Part shown: one piece after another, positions 1 to 9,079 of the stretch
Layout: each line of letters begins with the position of its first letter
Position numbering within the stretch: position 1 is the first letter of the stretch
Program-made: the position numbers and the translations under genes
The notes under the pieces: model-generated
Database searches by the model: none
What the model saw: the letters and a program-made list of their open reading frames with translations, nothing else
What the model was told of the DNA's origin: nothing
Assembly: GCF_000246895.1 (NCBI RefSeq)
Contig: NZ_BAEV01000006.1
Coordinates: forward strand, 1-64,000
DNA length: 64,000 bases
Direction of reading: 5' to 3'
Source: Clostridium arbusti SL206
Lineage (GTDB): Bacteria; Bacillota; Clostridia; Clostridiales; Clostridiaceae

Positions 1-6
1 CTTGCT

Positions 7-1095
7 TCAATGATTAACATGTATTAGCCAGAATTTAATTTTTTTATTACTCCATCCTAAATCCCAAGGCACATTGTTTCTATCTGCATTATGACAGGTT
101 ACTAGAGAGTATCCTTTTGAATCAGCACCAGTTACTACAGATATATGTGTTATATCTCCTTTTTTTTCATAGGCTACAAAGTCACCAGGTAACAGCTTAT
201 AGGAAGCTTTATATACTTTTTCATAACTTCCATGGGCAATTACAGATGCCCTGCCACTTCCAACCCAATAATTTTTGAATTTATCTGCATTTAACCAAGG
301 TCCTGTAGCACCTTTGCCATCATAATTCCATGCTCCATTTTTCTTGAACTTTGCTCCTTCAAATAGAATTTGAGAGGCAAAATTAGCACAATTTCCACCT
401 TGTGGATTATAGTCCCTATACTTTTTATTATATTTAAACCCATATTTTTCTTCACTGGCTGCACCGCAGTATCTGTTAGCGTAGTCAATAGCTGCTTTTC
501 TTCTATCCTCTATATTAGATAAATCTCTAATAGGCTGTGAAATTATATACTGCTTTATATCATCAGCTTTTATATTATCTAGATTCAAAGAATCAGCAAA
601 AGGATCTTTATACCATTCCTTTGTAATTACCCATTCTCCATCTCTGTTTTCAATATTTAAAATATGATAGGTTCCCATTCTAGAAGTATTTACAACATCT
701 GGAGCATTTTCATATACATATTTATACTCCGCTGAACATAAGAAATTAGCTGAATACTTTCCATCAGTTCCTCTAATTCTCCTCATTACAACCTTCGGAG
801 TTATTGCTGTAAACTTAATTCCCTGTTTTTCTGCCCAATTATGAATATATTTTGATTTTTTAACTTCATATTCATAGGCCCAAGTTCCATATTTGGTATT
901 CATATCATATATAGACTGTATATATTCTAAATCTTTATCTATTATTGCTTTATTTCTTTTTTGAAATATTTCCTCTATAGCTTTAGTAACTTCTTCTTTT
1001 TCAGTAGTATCACCTTCTACTACTGCACTAGCTGTACTGATTGGAAGAAATACTAAGCAAGCCACTAACACTAAAAGCCTTGATATACACTTCAT
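7..1095 (-). CDS. Secreted putative amidase-domain protein
   Basis: A 362-residue exported protein. The N-terminus is a clear signal peptide: Met-Lys-Cys, a hydrophobic core, and a likely cut after STASA near residue 24. The C-terminal 150 residues resemble the putative amidase domain of Firmicutes (Amidase_6, PF12671). The signs are the GNCANFASQ segment that carries the presumed catalytic Cys, LPGDFVAY, and an ITHISVV segment with the presumed His. The middle third (about residues 30-180) looks like an NTF2/SnoaL-like fold but this is not certain. The start has an AAGGAG ribosome binding site about 10 bases upstream. The stop lies at the very left edge, so the gene is complete. The substrate is not visible; a cell-wall or peptide amide is inferred. 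It lies just upstream, in the reading direction, of whatever follows outside the window. Confidence 0.7.
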   Translation of the reverse strand: MKCISRLLVLVACLVFLPISTASAVVEGDTTEKEEVTKAIEEIFQKRNKAIIDKDLEYIQSIYDMNTKYGTWAYEYEVKKSKYIHNWAEKQGIKFTAITPKVVMRRIRGTDGKYSANFLCSAEYKYVYENAPDVVNTSRMGTYHILNIENRDGEWVITKEWYKDPFADSLNLDNIKADDIKQYIISQPIRDLSNIEDRRKAAIDYANRYCGAASEEKYGFKYNKKYRDYNPQGGNCANFASQILFEGAKFKKNGAWNYDGKGATGPWLNADKFKNYWVGSGRASVIAHGSYEKVYKASYKLLPGDFVAYEKKGDITHISVVTGADSKGYSLVTCHNADRNNVPWDLGWSNKKIKFWLIHVNH

Positions 1096-1129
1096 AAGCT
1101 ACTACTCCTTTTCTCAGTTTATTTATCTA

Positions 1130-1198
1130 TAAGTCATGGTAAATAACTAGTCAGTATACTAGTCTATTTTGACTTGCTATTTATTTTCACATGCCTAA
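1130..1198 (+). mobile_element. Foldback element copy 1, short and degraded
   Basis: This is the short form of the repeat family seen elsewhere in the window. The core ATAACTAGTCAGTATACTAG is kept, and so is the right end TTATTTTCACATGCC followed by TAA. The left end has lost several bases (TAAGTCATGG instead of TAAGGCATATTC). It sits between the amidase gene and the M15 peptidase gene. Confidence 0.75.
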
Positions 1199-1277
1199 TT
1201 GAAGTTTGCCTATTATAGTGTTTTTAGTATTCCCAATAAATCATAAATTTCCTCTGTAAATTTAATCTAAAAATGTG

Positions 1278-2204
1278 CTATTTTAAAGCATTTTCAATTT
1301 TTTCAATGAAATTTTTAGCATTACCTTCTTCTGTTGGTACTCCTTCATACCAAGGCTTATTAGCTTCATGTTTTTTATTAAAATATTTAGCCTTTAATAT
1401 GATTTCAGGTCTGTATTCAAAATGAAGTATGTCAAAATGGCCCCATTTTCCACCCCAGACAAAATTATTTTTTTCAAATACATCTACTACTTCTTTTGAG
1501 TAGGATAAAAGTCTTGTTTCTCCCTGTTCTCTAGTTGCCCACTTCCAATAATCTCTTTTATCACTGGCTAAATCTATTGCAGTACCAAAGGCATGAGGAC
1601 TTAATCTTCCTGTTCCAGCAATTATTCTATAATTAAAAGTACCACTGCATGGAGATAGAAAACTAGAGATTTTTCCGTTTTCCTTAGCCATTTGTGTAAG
1701 CTCTTTAAAGGCATTTCCTAAGGATTCCCCTGCTTTATTATTTTTATTAAATTGAAATGAACCATAGTTTGTGTGTACCATCATAAGATTTTTTTCTATC
1801 TGTTGTCTTGATCCCCCGTATATATCTTTAGTAAATTCATATACTCTAGAACGACCTGGGTCAAAATTCGTGTCCATAAGTTTTGTAACGGCTCCTAATG
1901 GATAGACTTGTTCTAGCATATCTTGTAAATCAGGATTATTTAATTTTTCTTCAGAACTCTTCTCTCTTTTATCATCATAAAGTATCTTTTTCCCTGATTT
2001 CATAACTAAATATACGTTTCCATTGCTGTCTTTAGATACAGTATCCACATATTCTGGATAGGCTAGCATTATACTTAAGAGATCTTGCTTCATAGTTAAA
2101 TTATAATTAGATTCTTCTGAGTTTTCGCTTATAGCTTTTGGATTACAACTTATAGTATTAAAAATAAACAATGCTGTAATTAAAAATGTAATTATCTTTT
2201 TCAT
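1278..2204 (-). CDS. M15-family peptidase lipoprotein
   Basis: A 308-residue lipoprotein with a metallopeptidase domain of the M15 (VanY / D-Ala-D-Ala carboxypeptidase and L-Ala-D-Glu endopeptidase) family. The N-terminus is a lipoprotein signal ending in NTISC. The zinc site is visible as SPHAFGTAIDLA (His and Asp ligands) and, about 50 residues later, WGHFDILHFE with the second His. It should trim peptide stems of peptidoglycan outside the membrane. A GTG nine bases upstream is in frame, but it would overlap its own ribosome binding site. The ATG at 2204 has AAAGG at the right spacing and is preferred. It lies next to another secreted hydrolase on the same strand, separated by a repeat element. 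Confidence 0.8.
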   Translation of the reverse strand: MKKIITFLITALFIFNTISCNPKAISENSEESNYNLTMKQDLLSIMLAYPEYVDTVSKDSNGNVYLVMKSGKKILYDDKREKSSEEKLNNPDLQDMLEQVYPLGAVTKLMDTNFDPGRSRVYEFTKDIYGGSRQQIEKNLMMVHTNYGSFQFNKNNKAGESLGNAFKELTQMAKENGKISSFLSPCSGTFNYRIIAGTGRLSPHAFGTAIDLASDKRDYWKWATREQGETRLLSYSKEVVDVFEKNNFVWGGKWGHFDILHFEYRPEIILKAKYFNKKHEANKPWYEGVPTEEGNAKNFIEKIENALK

Positions 2205-2780
2205 GATTTTCACCCTTTATATATTTTTTTGATATTTATATATATTAATTCTTAACTGTGAGAAATTAAAATAAGAATTCTGTAAATACTTAGATTAACA
2301 TTGAGAAACTATAATAAATCAAACTGACCTCCGAGATAAATTCATAAATTTTTGAATTAGGCATGTGAAAATAAATAGTAAGTCAAAGATGCGACGAATA
2401 TTTTGAATCCAACAAGGAAGCAGGTTCCGAAGATAGTTGGGCTATCTGAGGGTTCTGCTGACGCAGTAGGATTCAAAATATGCTAGCATACTGACTAGTT
2501 ATTTATTTGAATATGCCTTATACTCTTATTTAAAGGAAACTTTTATTATTATATTTTTAGCATTAAATCTTAGGAGTATGTACAACAAATTTTAACAGTA
2601 GATTTTAATAAACGATAATTGTTTAATAAGGAAACAAGTTAAATTTATATTTTATTCTATAACAATTATAAAATCTCCAGCATAATATGTTAACCTATCA
2701 TTGAAAAGCACAACCAATTCAATGAGGTAGGAAACATATATGCTAGAGATTTCTAATATATAAAGTATAAGTATAAAATC
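2205..2780. other. Intergenic region with one repeat copy
   Basis: No gene was found. The region holds foldback element copy 2 (2357-2520). The rest is AT-rich sequence with no convincing reading frame. Confidence 0.6.
2357..2520 (-). mobile_element. Foldback element copy 2, long form, reverse orientation
   Basis: A full 158-bp element (2360-2517) flanked on both sides by TTA. The ends GGCATGTGAAAATAAATAG and TTATTTATTTGAATATGCC are imperfect inverted repeats. The centre carries GATAG/CTATC and GTTCC/GGTTC inverted segments, so the whole element can fold back on itself. Confidence 0.85.
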
Positions 2781-3707
2781 TTATGCAGTTTTTTCAAATA
2801 TCTTTAATAAACGCAAATAGTGATTTGCTTCACGTAAAGTATGGTCACCTAATAATGGTATTATTATGGACTTGATTTTGCACTCTATCAATCCTTGTGT
2901 ACCTTGTGCTTTAAATTTACTTATTTCTGTAGTGGCTTTAAGACTTTCATCTGTAACTTTTGAAATCGGTATTGTCTTATCCATAGCTTCTTTTGCTTCT
3001 TTTGTCAATTCATCAAACTCATTTCCAAAGTTATTTGCAGTATTTATGAGTTCGTTCTCAGTTGGATCAAGAAGTCCACGAATAAATTTTGAATGTTCTG
3101 CCATAATTCTGTTCCAAAATGCTTCTTGTTCATAAGCCTCTCGTTCCAAATTTATTTCTTCACGATTTTGCAATCTTTGAACCATGGAAAAGTAGAACTT
3201 TGCTTCTCTTATAATATGGTCTATAAGTAACGGATAATTATTTGTAAACAGCTTGCAGGATATAACATCTGACAATATTCTAGTCTTAAACTGCAACAAA
3301 GAATTAACTAAACCCTGTGATCTTTCATTAAGTACATATACTCTTCGTTCAAGAACAGTGTTATCTCCTGTTAAACCGTTACCCATTAAACCTTTTTCTG
3401 CTTCTGTCAAACCAATTGCAATATTTATTCCTGTAAAATATGATGAAGCCATTTCAGCTTTTAGTGTAAAAGGTGTTATTACTTCACCAGACTGTAACAC
3501 GCTAGGACTAACAACACCATTAGAAAGTGATATAACATCTGCTAAGAATCTATCAAAAGCTCTTCTAAAGATATCTGCTTCATGAATAAGCCTTGAATTC
3601 TTCTGTGTAAAACCTGCTTGTAGAAAAAATGAATGTTCTTTCATAATTCGTGCGAAAAAAAGATGCAATTCAAGAGACTGTCGTATAAAATTAATACTTG
3701 ATAACAT
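2781..3707 (-). CDS. DUF2935-type protein with two helical repeats
   Basis: A 308-residue soluble protein of the DUF2935 family (PF11155), common in Bacillus and Clostridium. It is built of two related halves of about 130 residues. Each half has an early helix with a conserved His/Glu pattern: RIMKEHSFFLQAG near residue 22 and RIMAEHSKFIRG near residue 200. Later each has an IDHI/GDHTLREA motif. The spaced His and Glu residues in long helices suggest a metal-binding four-helix bundle, but this is inference. There is no signal peptide or membrane segment. It is apparently transcribed alone. The biological role of the family is not established. Confidence 0.75.
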   Translation of the reverse strand: MLSSINFIRQSLELHLFFARIMKEHSFFLQAGFTQKNSRLIHEADIFRRAFDRFLADVISLSNGVVSPSVLQSGEVITPFTLKAEMASSYFTGINIAIGLTEAEKGLMGNGLTGDNTVLERRVYVLNERSQGLVNSLLQFKTRILSDVISCKLFTNNYPLLIDHIIREAKFYFSMVQRLQNREEINLEREAYEQEAFWNRIMAEHSKFIRGLLDPTENELINTANNFGNEFDELTKEAKEAMDKTIPISKVTDESLKATTEISKFKAQGTQGLIECKIKSIIIPLLGDHTLREANHYLRLLKIFEKTA

Positions 3708-3789
3708 AATTTACCTCTCTTAATATATTATTAACTGCTATTTATTAATATATTAACTAGAAATATAAAATGTTACTATTCAGCAATAT

Positions 3790-5358
3790 TTAAAGTATAT
3801 TTGCATCTTTTTTATTTGGCCATTCACCTCTATGCTTCAAAGGATTAAATGCAGGACCTTCCACATTACTGCCATCATAGCTGAATCTAGAACCATGACA
3901 AGGACAGTCCCAAGTTTTTTCTGCTTCATTCCATACCAATTCACAGCCTAAATGTGTACAAGTTATATCAACCATATGCAAATCACCTTGTTCATCACGA
4001 TAGGCTCCAACCCGCTCACCATCAACACTAATTACTTTAGCTTCACCAATATTAATTTTCGCATCTTTAGGTACTGGAGCGGTTTTACCCTTTATTAGTT
4101 CTTCTGCCACATCTACGTTTTCACATACCAATTTAGCACCTGAGGCAGCTATATCGAATCTAGATGGATTATATACAGGTGACCAAGGGCTTTCTCCTTT
4201 TGTAATTAAATCTGTCAATATGTTTGCAGCCGCTGTACTATTAGTCATTCCCCACTTACCAAAGCCTGTAGCCACAAATATATTGGAAGTATTGGATGTA
4301 CAATAGCCTACATAGGGAATATCATCTACAGTCATACAATCCTGCGTAGACCATCTATACAATATTTCCTGTAAGTCAAAAGATTCTCTAGCGAAATCAC
4401 CTAGATCTTTATAATGTATATTTGTTTGTCTTTCGCTACCTGTTTTATGCTTTCCTCCACCAACGAGAACAATTTCACCATCTTTATATCTTTGGGAACG
4501 AAGAGAATGAACTGGATCTTCTGCCGTTATAAACATACCTTCCGGAAACTTTTCCTTAATCTTAACTCCAAGTACATAAGACCTTTCCGCATAAAGCCTT
4601 GCAAAATACATTGATCTACCGTCATAACAAGGAAAATGAGAAGCAATAATGACTTTAGCTGCAGTTACCTTTTTTCCATCCTCCGTTACTACTGTACATT
4701 TTTCTCCATCTTTAATATCTACAACTTTAGTGGATTCAAAAATTTCACTTCCCTCACCTGGTATTTCTTTGGCTATTGAAAGCAAATATTTTAGAGGATG
4801 AAATTGAGCCTGGTTATCAAATTTAACAGCAGCCTTTATATTAAAAGGTAATGGAATATTATCTTCGTAGGATGCCTTTATTCCAAAGCTTGAAGCAGCT
4901 TTTACCTCTTTTTCAATTTTTTCTATGTAATCCTCAGATTGAGTGTATACGTAAGCAGGACGCCAATAAAAATCACAATCAATATTCTTTTCTTTTACAA
5001 GATTTGCAATAAAGTGAATAGCTGATTCATTAGCTTCTGCATACTGCCTTGCTTTCTCTTCTCCAAATTTAGATATTATTTTATTATAAATTAAATTGTG
5101 CTGTGAAGTTATTTTTGCAGTTGTATGACCTGTTGTTCCGTGAGCAATTCTGTTAGCTTCTAGTACAGCTACCTTTAAGCCTTTGTTTTTTAAAAGAAAT
5201 GCCGAAGTTAATCCAACTATCCCACCACCAACTATGGCAACATCAACATTTATATCCTCTTTTAAAGTGGGATATTCTATTCCCTTTGTAGATGCAATCC
5301 AATATGGTTCATGGATACTAGAAAAAACATCTAAATTATGCGACTGAGTATCTTCCAT
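3790..5358 (-). CDS. FAD-dependent oxidoreductase with C-terminal Rieske domain
   Basis: A 522-residue fusion like Bacillus YhfW. An N-terminal glycine-oxidase/DAO fold binds FAD through VAIVGGGIVGLTSAF (near residue 45) and the following GTTGHTTAK segment. The last 90 residues are a Rieske [2Fe-2S] domain with CTHLGC and CPCHGSRF ligand motifs (two Cys and two His). It is a soluble redox enzyme and its substrate is unknown. The ATG at 5358 is preferred over an upstream TTG because GGAGG lies six bases before it. There is no co-transcribed partner. Confidence 0.85.
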   Translation of the reverse strand: MEDTQSHNLDVFSSIHEPYWIASTKGIEYPTLKEDINVDVAIVGGGIVGLTSAFLLKNKGLKVAVLEANRIAHGTTGHTTAKITSQHNLIYNKIISKFGEEKARQYAEANESAIHFIANLVKEKNIDCDFYWRPAYVYTQSEDYIEKIEKEVKAASSFGIKASYEDNIPLPFNIKAAVKFDNQAQFHPLKYLLSIAKEIPGEGSEIFESTKVVDIKDGEKCTVVTEDGKKVTAAKVIIASHFPCYDGRSMYFARLYAERSYVLGVKIKEKFPEGMFITAEDPVHSLRSQRYKDGEIVLVGGGKHKTGSERQTNIHYKDLGDFARESFDLQEILYRWSTQDCMTVDDIPYVGYCTSNTSNIFVATGFGKWGMTNSTAAANILTDLITKGESPWSPVYNPSRFDIAASGAKLVCENVDVAEELIKGKTAPVPKDAKINIGEAKVISVDGERVGAYRDEQGDLHMVDITCTHLGCELVWNEAEKTWDCPCHGSRFSYDGSNVEGPAFNPLKHRGEWPNKKDANIL

Positions 5359-5796
5359 TTGTATCCTCCACAATTAAGTTTTTTTACTTTATTATTTGTT
5401 TAAATATCATAGTTTATACTTCACAATTTCTACCCTATTCTTTTACAAAAGAATTCCCGACTCTGAGATATATTACAAGTGAGTATTACAGCAGCTTGTC
5501 ATAGTATAAAAATCTAATACATAATCAACTAGCTTAATCAAGCTTTCAGTGTAAATAGATTTCATTAAATTTTACTTTATATACCTTTCTCCATGATTTT
5601 CAGCTTAGATACATTGAATTCAATGAATTAAGTGTATAGTTTTTCCTTAAAGCAATAATTTATGCTTAACTAAAAATTGTATAAAAGTATTTTACATGTA
5701 AGAAAATATAAAAATAAATATATTTTAAAAAGGTGAGAAGTTAATGAACAAATTAAAAATGCTAGATGGTATTTTTACCTTGTTTTAATGCAGAAA
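5359..5796. other. Intergenic region with a possible tiny ORF
   Basis: No clear gene. One short + strand frame (5744-5788, 14 codons, peptide MNKLKMLDGIFTLF) follows an AAGGTGAG-like ribosome binding site. It ends just before the convergent MFS gene. It may be chance. Confidence 0.3.
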
Positions 5797-7035
5797 TCAT
5801 AATGAAAGCTTACTTAATTTTTCTGCCGACCTTTTTTTAGTGTATACAATTAATCCGTAATTTAACAGCAACAAAAAAGTAGTAAATAAAAATACATGTG
5901 CAAATCCAAAATGTGCTGAAATTTGGCTTCCTATTATGGGTCCAAACACAAGACCTGAATATTGCGCTGCTTGATTATATCCAAATATAGTACCTGAAAT
6001 TTCAATAGAGGATGTTTTCTTAAGCATTGTGGCTATAGCTGGCATAATACCCGCTTGGGTAATCCCAAGTATAAACCTTAAAACCATCAGTTCCCAAGGA
6101 TTTCTTACGAATATCATGGGTATAAACATGATAGCTGAGCATATAATTGAAATACGCAAAACTTTAAAATAGCTACCCCTATCACCAATCTTACCAATTT
6201 TTGCTGCAGATATTAGAATTCCAAATCCAGTAGCTGACATAACTATCCCAGAATAAAGACTACTATGTGTACCACTTATATGACTCATACTCAATAATTG
6301 TCTTACATATAAAGATACAATGGGTTCTATTGACTGATTTGAAGTATTTATTATGCAGGTAGATATTAATAGTACAAATATAAAATACTTTGATTCCACC
6401 TTATCCCATATTGATTGCTTTTTCTCATTTACTTTACTAACTTTTGTCTCATTTAATTTAAGTTCACTTTTTTTCTCTACTAAAAATAATTTAACAACTA
6501 AAAAAGACATAAATAAAAACCCTGCAGTTATAAAGAAAACAACTCTTATTCCCACAAGTTCATCTAGATATCCACCTACAATAGGTCCTAGCAGCATACC
6601 GGCCATGCTGGCTGTAGTAAGCATGGCTAAGGCCCAGCCTGTGTTTTTACTTGGTGTTTCTTTTGCAACAAGAGATATGGCTGAAGGATTAAAACCTGAA
6701 ATTAGGCCTTGGAGTATACGAAAAAAAATAAGCATATAAACATTAGTAGCAAAGGCTGTTCCAAAACTCACTATGGATAAACCCATTGCAGTACACATCA
6801 TAACTAATTTTCTTCCTCTTCTGTCAGAAAGTTTTCCCCAAATTGGTGACATCAATGCGGCAACTAAAAATGTTACGGCAAAAGCTATACCTGATAATTG
6901 TTCAACTGAATTTACATTTTTAACACCTAGGCTTTCTATGTAAAAAGCTAAAAAAGGTACAACTAAGCTCATCCCCATGGATGTATTAAAAGTACCTATG
7001 GCACAAACCAACAAATTTTTCTTCCAAACTTTCAC
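5797..7035 (-). CDS. MFS multidrug-type efflux transporter
   Basis: A 412-residue, 12-helix major facilitator of the drug:proton antiporter (DHA1) type. The family motif A is clear between helices 2 and 3 (SPIWGKLSDRRGRK), and motif C-like glycines follow in helix 5 (MLLGPIVGGYLDE). A charged central loop (KKSELKLNETK...) separates the two halves. The start is GTG at 7035 with GGAAG eight bases upstream. An approximately 220-base leader with a sigma-A promoter and a terminator-like hairpin precedes it, so expression is probably controlled by premature termination. The drug is unknown. Confidence 0.85.
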   Translation of the reverse strand: MKVWKKNLLVCAIGTFNTSMGMSLVVPFLAFYIESLGVKNVNSVEQLSGIAFAVTFLVAALMSPIWGKLSDRRGRKLVMMCTAMGLSIVSFGTAFATNVYMLIFFRILQGLISGFNPSAISLVAKETPSKNTGWALAMLTTASMAGMLLGPIVGGYLDELVGIRVVFFITAGFLFMSFLVVKLFLVEKKSELKLNETKVSKVNEKKQSIWDKVESKYFIFVLLISTCIINTSNQSIEPIVSLYVRQLLSMSHISGTHSSLYSGIVMSATGFGILISAAKIGKIGDRGSYFKVLRISIICSAIMFIPMIFVRNPWELMVLRFILGITQAGIMPAIATMLKKTSSIEISGTIFGYNQAAQYSGLVFGPIIGSQISAHFGFAHVFLFTTFLLLLNYGLIVYTKKRSAEKLSKLSL

Positions 7036-7073
7036 AAAATCACTTCCTAATACAAAAAATATCTACACCCATT

Positions 7074-7094
7074 TAAGGCACATTCAAATAAATG
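7074..7094 (+). mobile_element. Foldback element half copy (scar)
   Basis: TAA followed by GGCACATTCAAATAAAT is identical to the left end of the repeat family. The rest is missing. It lies inside the leader of the MFS gene, between the terminator-like hairpin and the start codon. Confidence 0.6.
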
Positions 7095-7104
7095 GATTAA
7101 TACA

Positions 7105-7180
7105 TAATAAAAGGCCCTCGATTCCAAGACTTTTATGCCTTTACATCGAGAGTCATAAACTTGTATTTCAAACAAGTTTT
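7105..7180 (-). promoter_or_regulatory. Putative transcription attenuator in MFS leader
   Basis: Read on the minus strand there are two hairpins. The first pairs AAACTTGT with ACAAGTTT (about 7158-7180). The second pairs CTCTCGAT with ATCGAGGG and is followed by CCTTTTATTA (7105-7153), like an intrinsic terminator. A seven-codon frame (MTLDVKA, 7133-7156) overlaps the 5' arm of the second hairpin but has no good ribosome binding site. Confidence 0.5.
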
Positions 7181-7226
7181 ACTCTTACTATAATAACTTT
7201 CTATTAAATGTAGTAACTTACTATAA

Positions 7227-7255
7227 ATAATATACTTCTGTACTTATATTGTCAA
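7227..7255 (-). promoter_or_regulatory. Sigma-A-type promoter of the MFS leader
   Basis: TTGACA (7250-7255), a 17-bp spacer and TATTAT (7227-7232) on the minus strand. This is a near-consensus vegetative promoter pointing at the MFS gene. Confidence 0.7.
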
Positions 7256-7304
7256 TGTAGAATGTATATTACTATATTGGTATAAAATATTTTAAAATTA
7301 ATAT

Positions 7305-7333
7305 TTGATTAATTTCAACTCTTGGTGTACAAT
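7305..7333 (+). promoter_or_regulatory. Promoter of the lysine riboswitch-asd unit
   Basis: TTGATT (7305-7310), 17 bp, TACAAT (7328-7333). The riboswitch begins about 20 bases downstream. Confidence 0.6.
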
Positions 7334-7354
7334 AATACACATAACAAAATAATT

Positions 7355-7527
7355 TCGAGATAGAGGCGCGATGTTTAAGAGTACCCTTACTGAGCTAAGC
7401 ACTATGAAGTATTGGAAAAGGAATCATCGCCGAAGTAAATAGTTAATGCTTTAAAACTATATTACTGGTTTTGCATATAATATATGTACGACTGTCACAT
7501 TTTTGTGGAGCGCTATCCTGAGCGAGT
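7355..7527 (+). ncRNA. Lysine riboswitch (L box)
   Basis: Conserved L-box blocks occur in the right order and spacing. They are GATAGAGGCGCGA at the 5' end, AGAGTACCC, GGAAAAGGAATCATCGCCGAAG, CTGGTTTTGC, ACTGTC and GGAGCGCTATC at the 3' end of the P1 helix. It precedes asd, a lysine-pathway gene, which fits repression when lysine is plentiful. Confidence 0.92.
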
Positions 7528-7554
7528 TTTATTCTTTTTAATTTGTGTGAATAG

Positions 7555-7590
7555 AAGAGCCTGGGTTTTAGCCTTGGCTTTTATTTTTTA
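7555..7590 (+). terminator. Riboswitch expression-platform terminator
   Basis: AAGAGCC pairs with GGCTTTT across a short loop and a T-run follows. It lies between the L box and the asd ribosome binding site, as expected for lysine-dependent termination. Confidence 0.65.
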
Positions 7591-7618
7591 ATAAAATTTA
7601 TTCTGGAGGGATTTTATA

Positions 7619-8698
7619 ATGAACAAAAAATTAAGAGTAGGATTACTTGGAGGTACTGGCCTTGTTGGTCAAAGATTTGTAACCCTTCTTAACAATCATC
7701 CATATTTCGATGTTAAATGTGTTGCAGCAAGCAAACGCTCTGCTGGTAAAAAATATTCTGAAGCTGTAAAAAACAGATGGAAAATGAGTGTACCTATGCC
7801 TGAATATATTAAAGATTTCGTTGTAAAGGACATTTATGAAATAGATGAAATTGCTAATGAAGTAGATTTTGTATTTTGTGCAGTGGATATGCCTAAAGAT
7901 GAAATAAAAAAAGTAGAAGAAACCTACGCAAAACATGAAATACCTGTAATATCAAATAATTCTGCTCATAGATTTACTGAAGATGTTCCTGTTGTTATCC
8001 CTGAAATAAACTCAGATCATCTTAAAATAATTGAGAAACAAAAAGAAAGACTTGGAACAAAAAGAGGATTTATCGCAGCGAAACCAAATTGTTCAATCCA
8101 AAGTTACGTTCCTGCAATAAGTGCACTTTTAGAGTATAAGCCTACTAAAATACTTGTTTGCACTTACCAAGCAATATCAGGCAGTGGAAAAACATTTAAT
8201 GAATTCCCTGAAATCCTTGATAATGTTATTCCTTATATTCCTGGTGAAGAAGATAAAAGTGAAAAAGAACCCTTAAAAGTATGGGGTCATATTGAAGATG
8301 ATAAAATAGTTTGTGCTGAAAATCCTAAAATAACTTCTCAGTGCATAAGAGTTCCTGTAGCTGATGGACATCTTGCTGCTGTATTTGTTTCCTTTGAAAA
8401 AAAACCTTCAAAAGAAGCTATGCTTGAACACTTTAAAAACTTCAAGGGAAAGCCTCAGATTTTAGAGCTTCCTACAGCCCCTGAAAACTTCTTGACTTAT
8501 TTTGAAGATGACTTCAGGCCTCAACCAAGACTTGATAGAGAACTTGAAAAAGGAATGGGAGTAAGCATTGGAAGACTTAGAGAAGATACTGTATTTGACT
8601 ATAAATTTGTATGTCTTTCTCACAATGCACTACGTGGTGCAGCAGGTGGAGCACTTTTAACTGCTGAACTTCTATATAGAGAAGGTTATTTAGACTAA
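7619..8698 (+). CDS. asd: Aspartate-semialdehyde dehydrogenase
   Basis: A 359-residue enzyme that reduces aspartyl phosphate to aspartate semialdehyde with NADPH, the branch point to lysine/diaminopimelate, threonine and methionine. The N-terminus has the dinucleotide-binding LLGGTGLVGQRF. The catalytic Cys is in KPNCSIQSYV, the downstream SGSGKTF segment is typical, and a conserved His lies in RVPVADGH. Length and motifs fit the form found in archaea and many Clostridia. GGAGG precedes the ATG. It is a single-gene unit under the lysine riboswitch upstream and is closed by a strong terminator. Confidence 0.95.
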   Translation: MNKKLRVGLLGGTGLVGQRFVTLLNNHPYFDVKCVAASKRSAGKKYSEAVKNRWKMSVPMPEYIKDFVVKDIYEIDEIANEVDFVFCAVDMPKDEIKKVEETYAKHEIPVISNNSAHRFTEDVPVVIPEINSDHLKIIEKQKERLGTKRGFIAAKPNCSIQSYVPAISALLEYKPTKILVCTYQAISGSGKTFNEFPEILDNVIPYIPGEEDKSEKEPLKVWGHIEDDKIVCAENPKITSQCIRVPVADGHLAAVFVSFEKKPSKEAMLEHFKNFKGKPQILELPTAPENFLTYFEDDFRPQPRLDRELEKGMGVSIGRLREDTVFDYKFVCLSHNALRGAAGGALLTAELLYREGYLD

Positions 8699-8725
8699 GA
8701 TAAATTTTGATTTTTTCATATAAGG

Positions 8726-8778
8726 AAAAATTGCAATGCATAAGGAGATTTTTCTCCAGTGCATTGCAATTTTTTTTA
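8726..8778 (+). terminator. Intrinsic terminator of asd
   Basis: A 14-bp stem (AAAATTGCAATGCA / TGCATTGCAATTTT) with an inner GGAG/CTCC pairing and a run of eight Ts. Confidence 0.9.
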
Positions 8779-8800
8779 TACTCGAATATCTTTTGTTGTA

Positions 8801-8964
8801 TAAGGCACATTCAAATAAATAACTAGTCAGTATGCTAGCCTATTTTGAATTCTACTGCGTCAGCAGAACCCTCTGATAGCACCACTATCATCAGGACCTG
8901 TTTCCTTGTATAATTCAAAATAGACGTCGCATCTTTGACTTGTTATTTATTTTCACATGCCTAA
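8801..8964 (+). mobile_element. Foldback element copy 3, long form
   Basis: A 158-bp element (8804-8961) flanked by TAA on both sides. The left end is GGCACATTCAAATAAATAAC and the right end TTATTTTCACATGCC. The centre has GATAGCACCACTATC. It lies between asd and spoIIP. Confidence 0.9.
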
Positions 8965-9079
8965 ATTATAAATGCAAAGCTTATTAAACTATTGATTATA
9001 GATAAATATACACTAAAATATTTTTAAGTAATAAATTCACATTATTTTTCATAACCTTTAATATTGGGAGGTACTGTGG

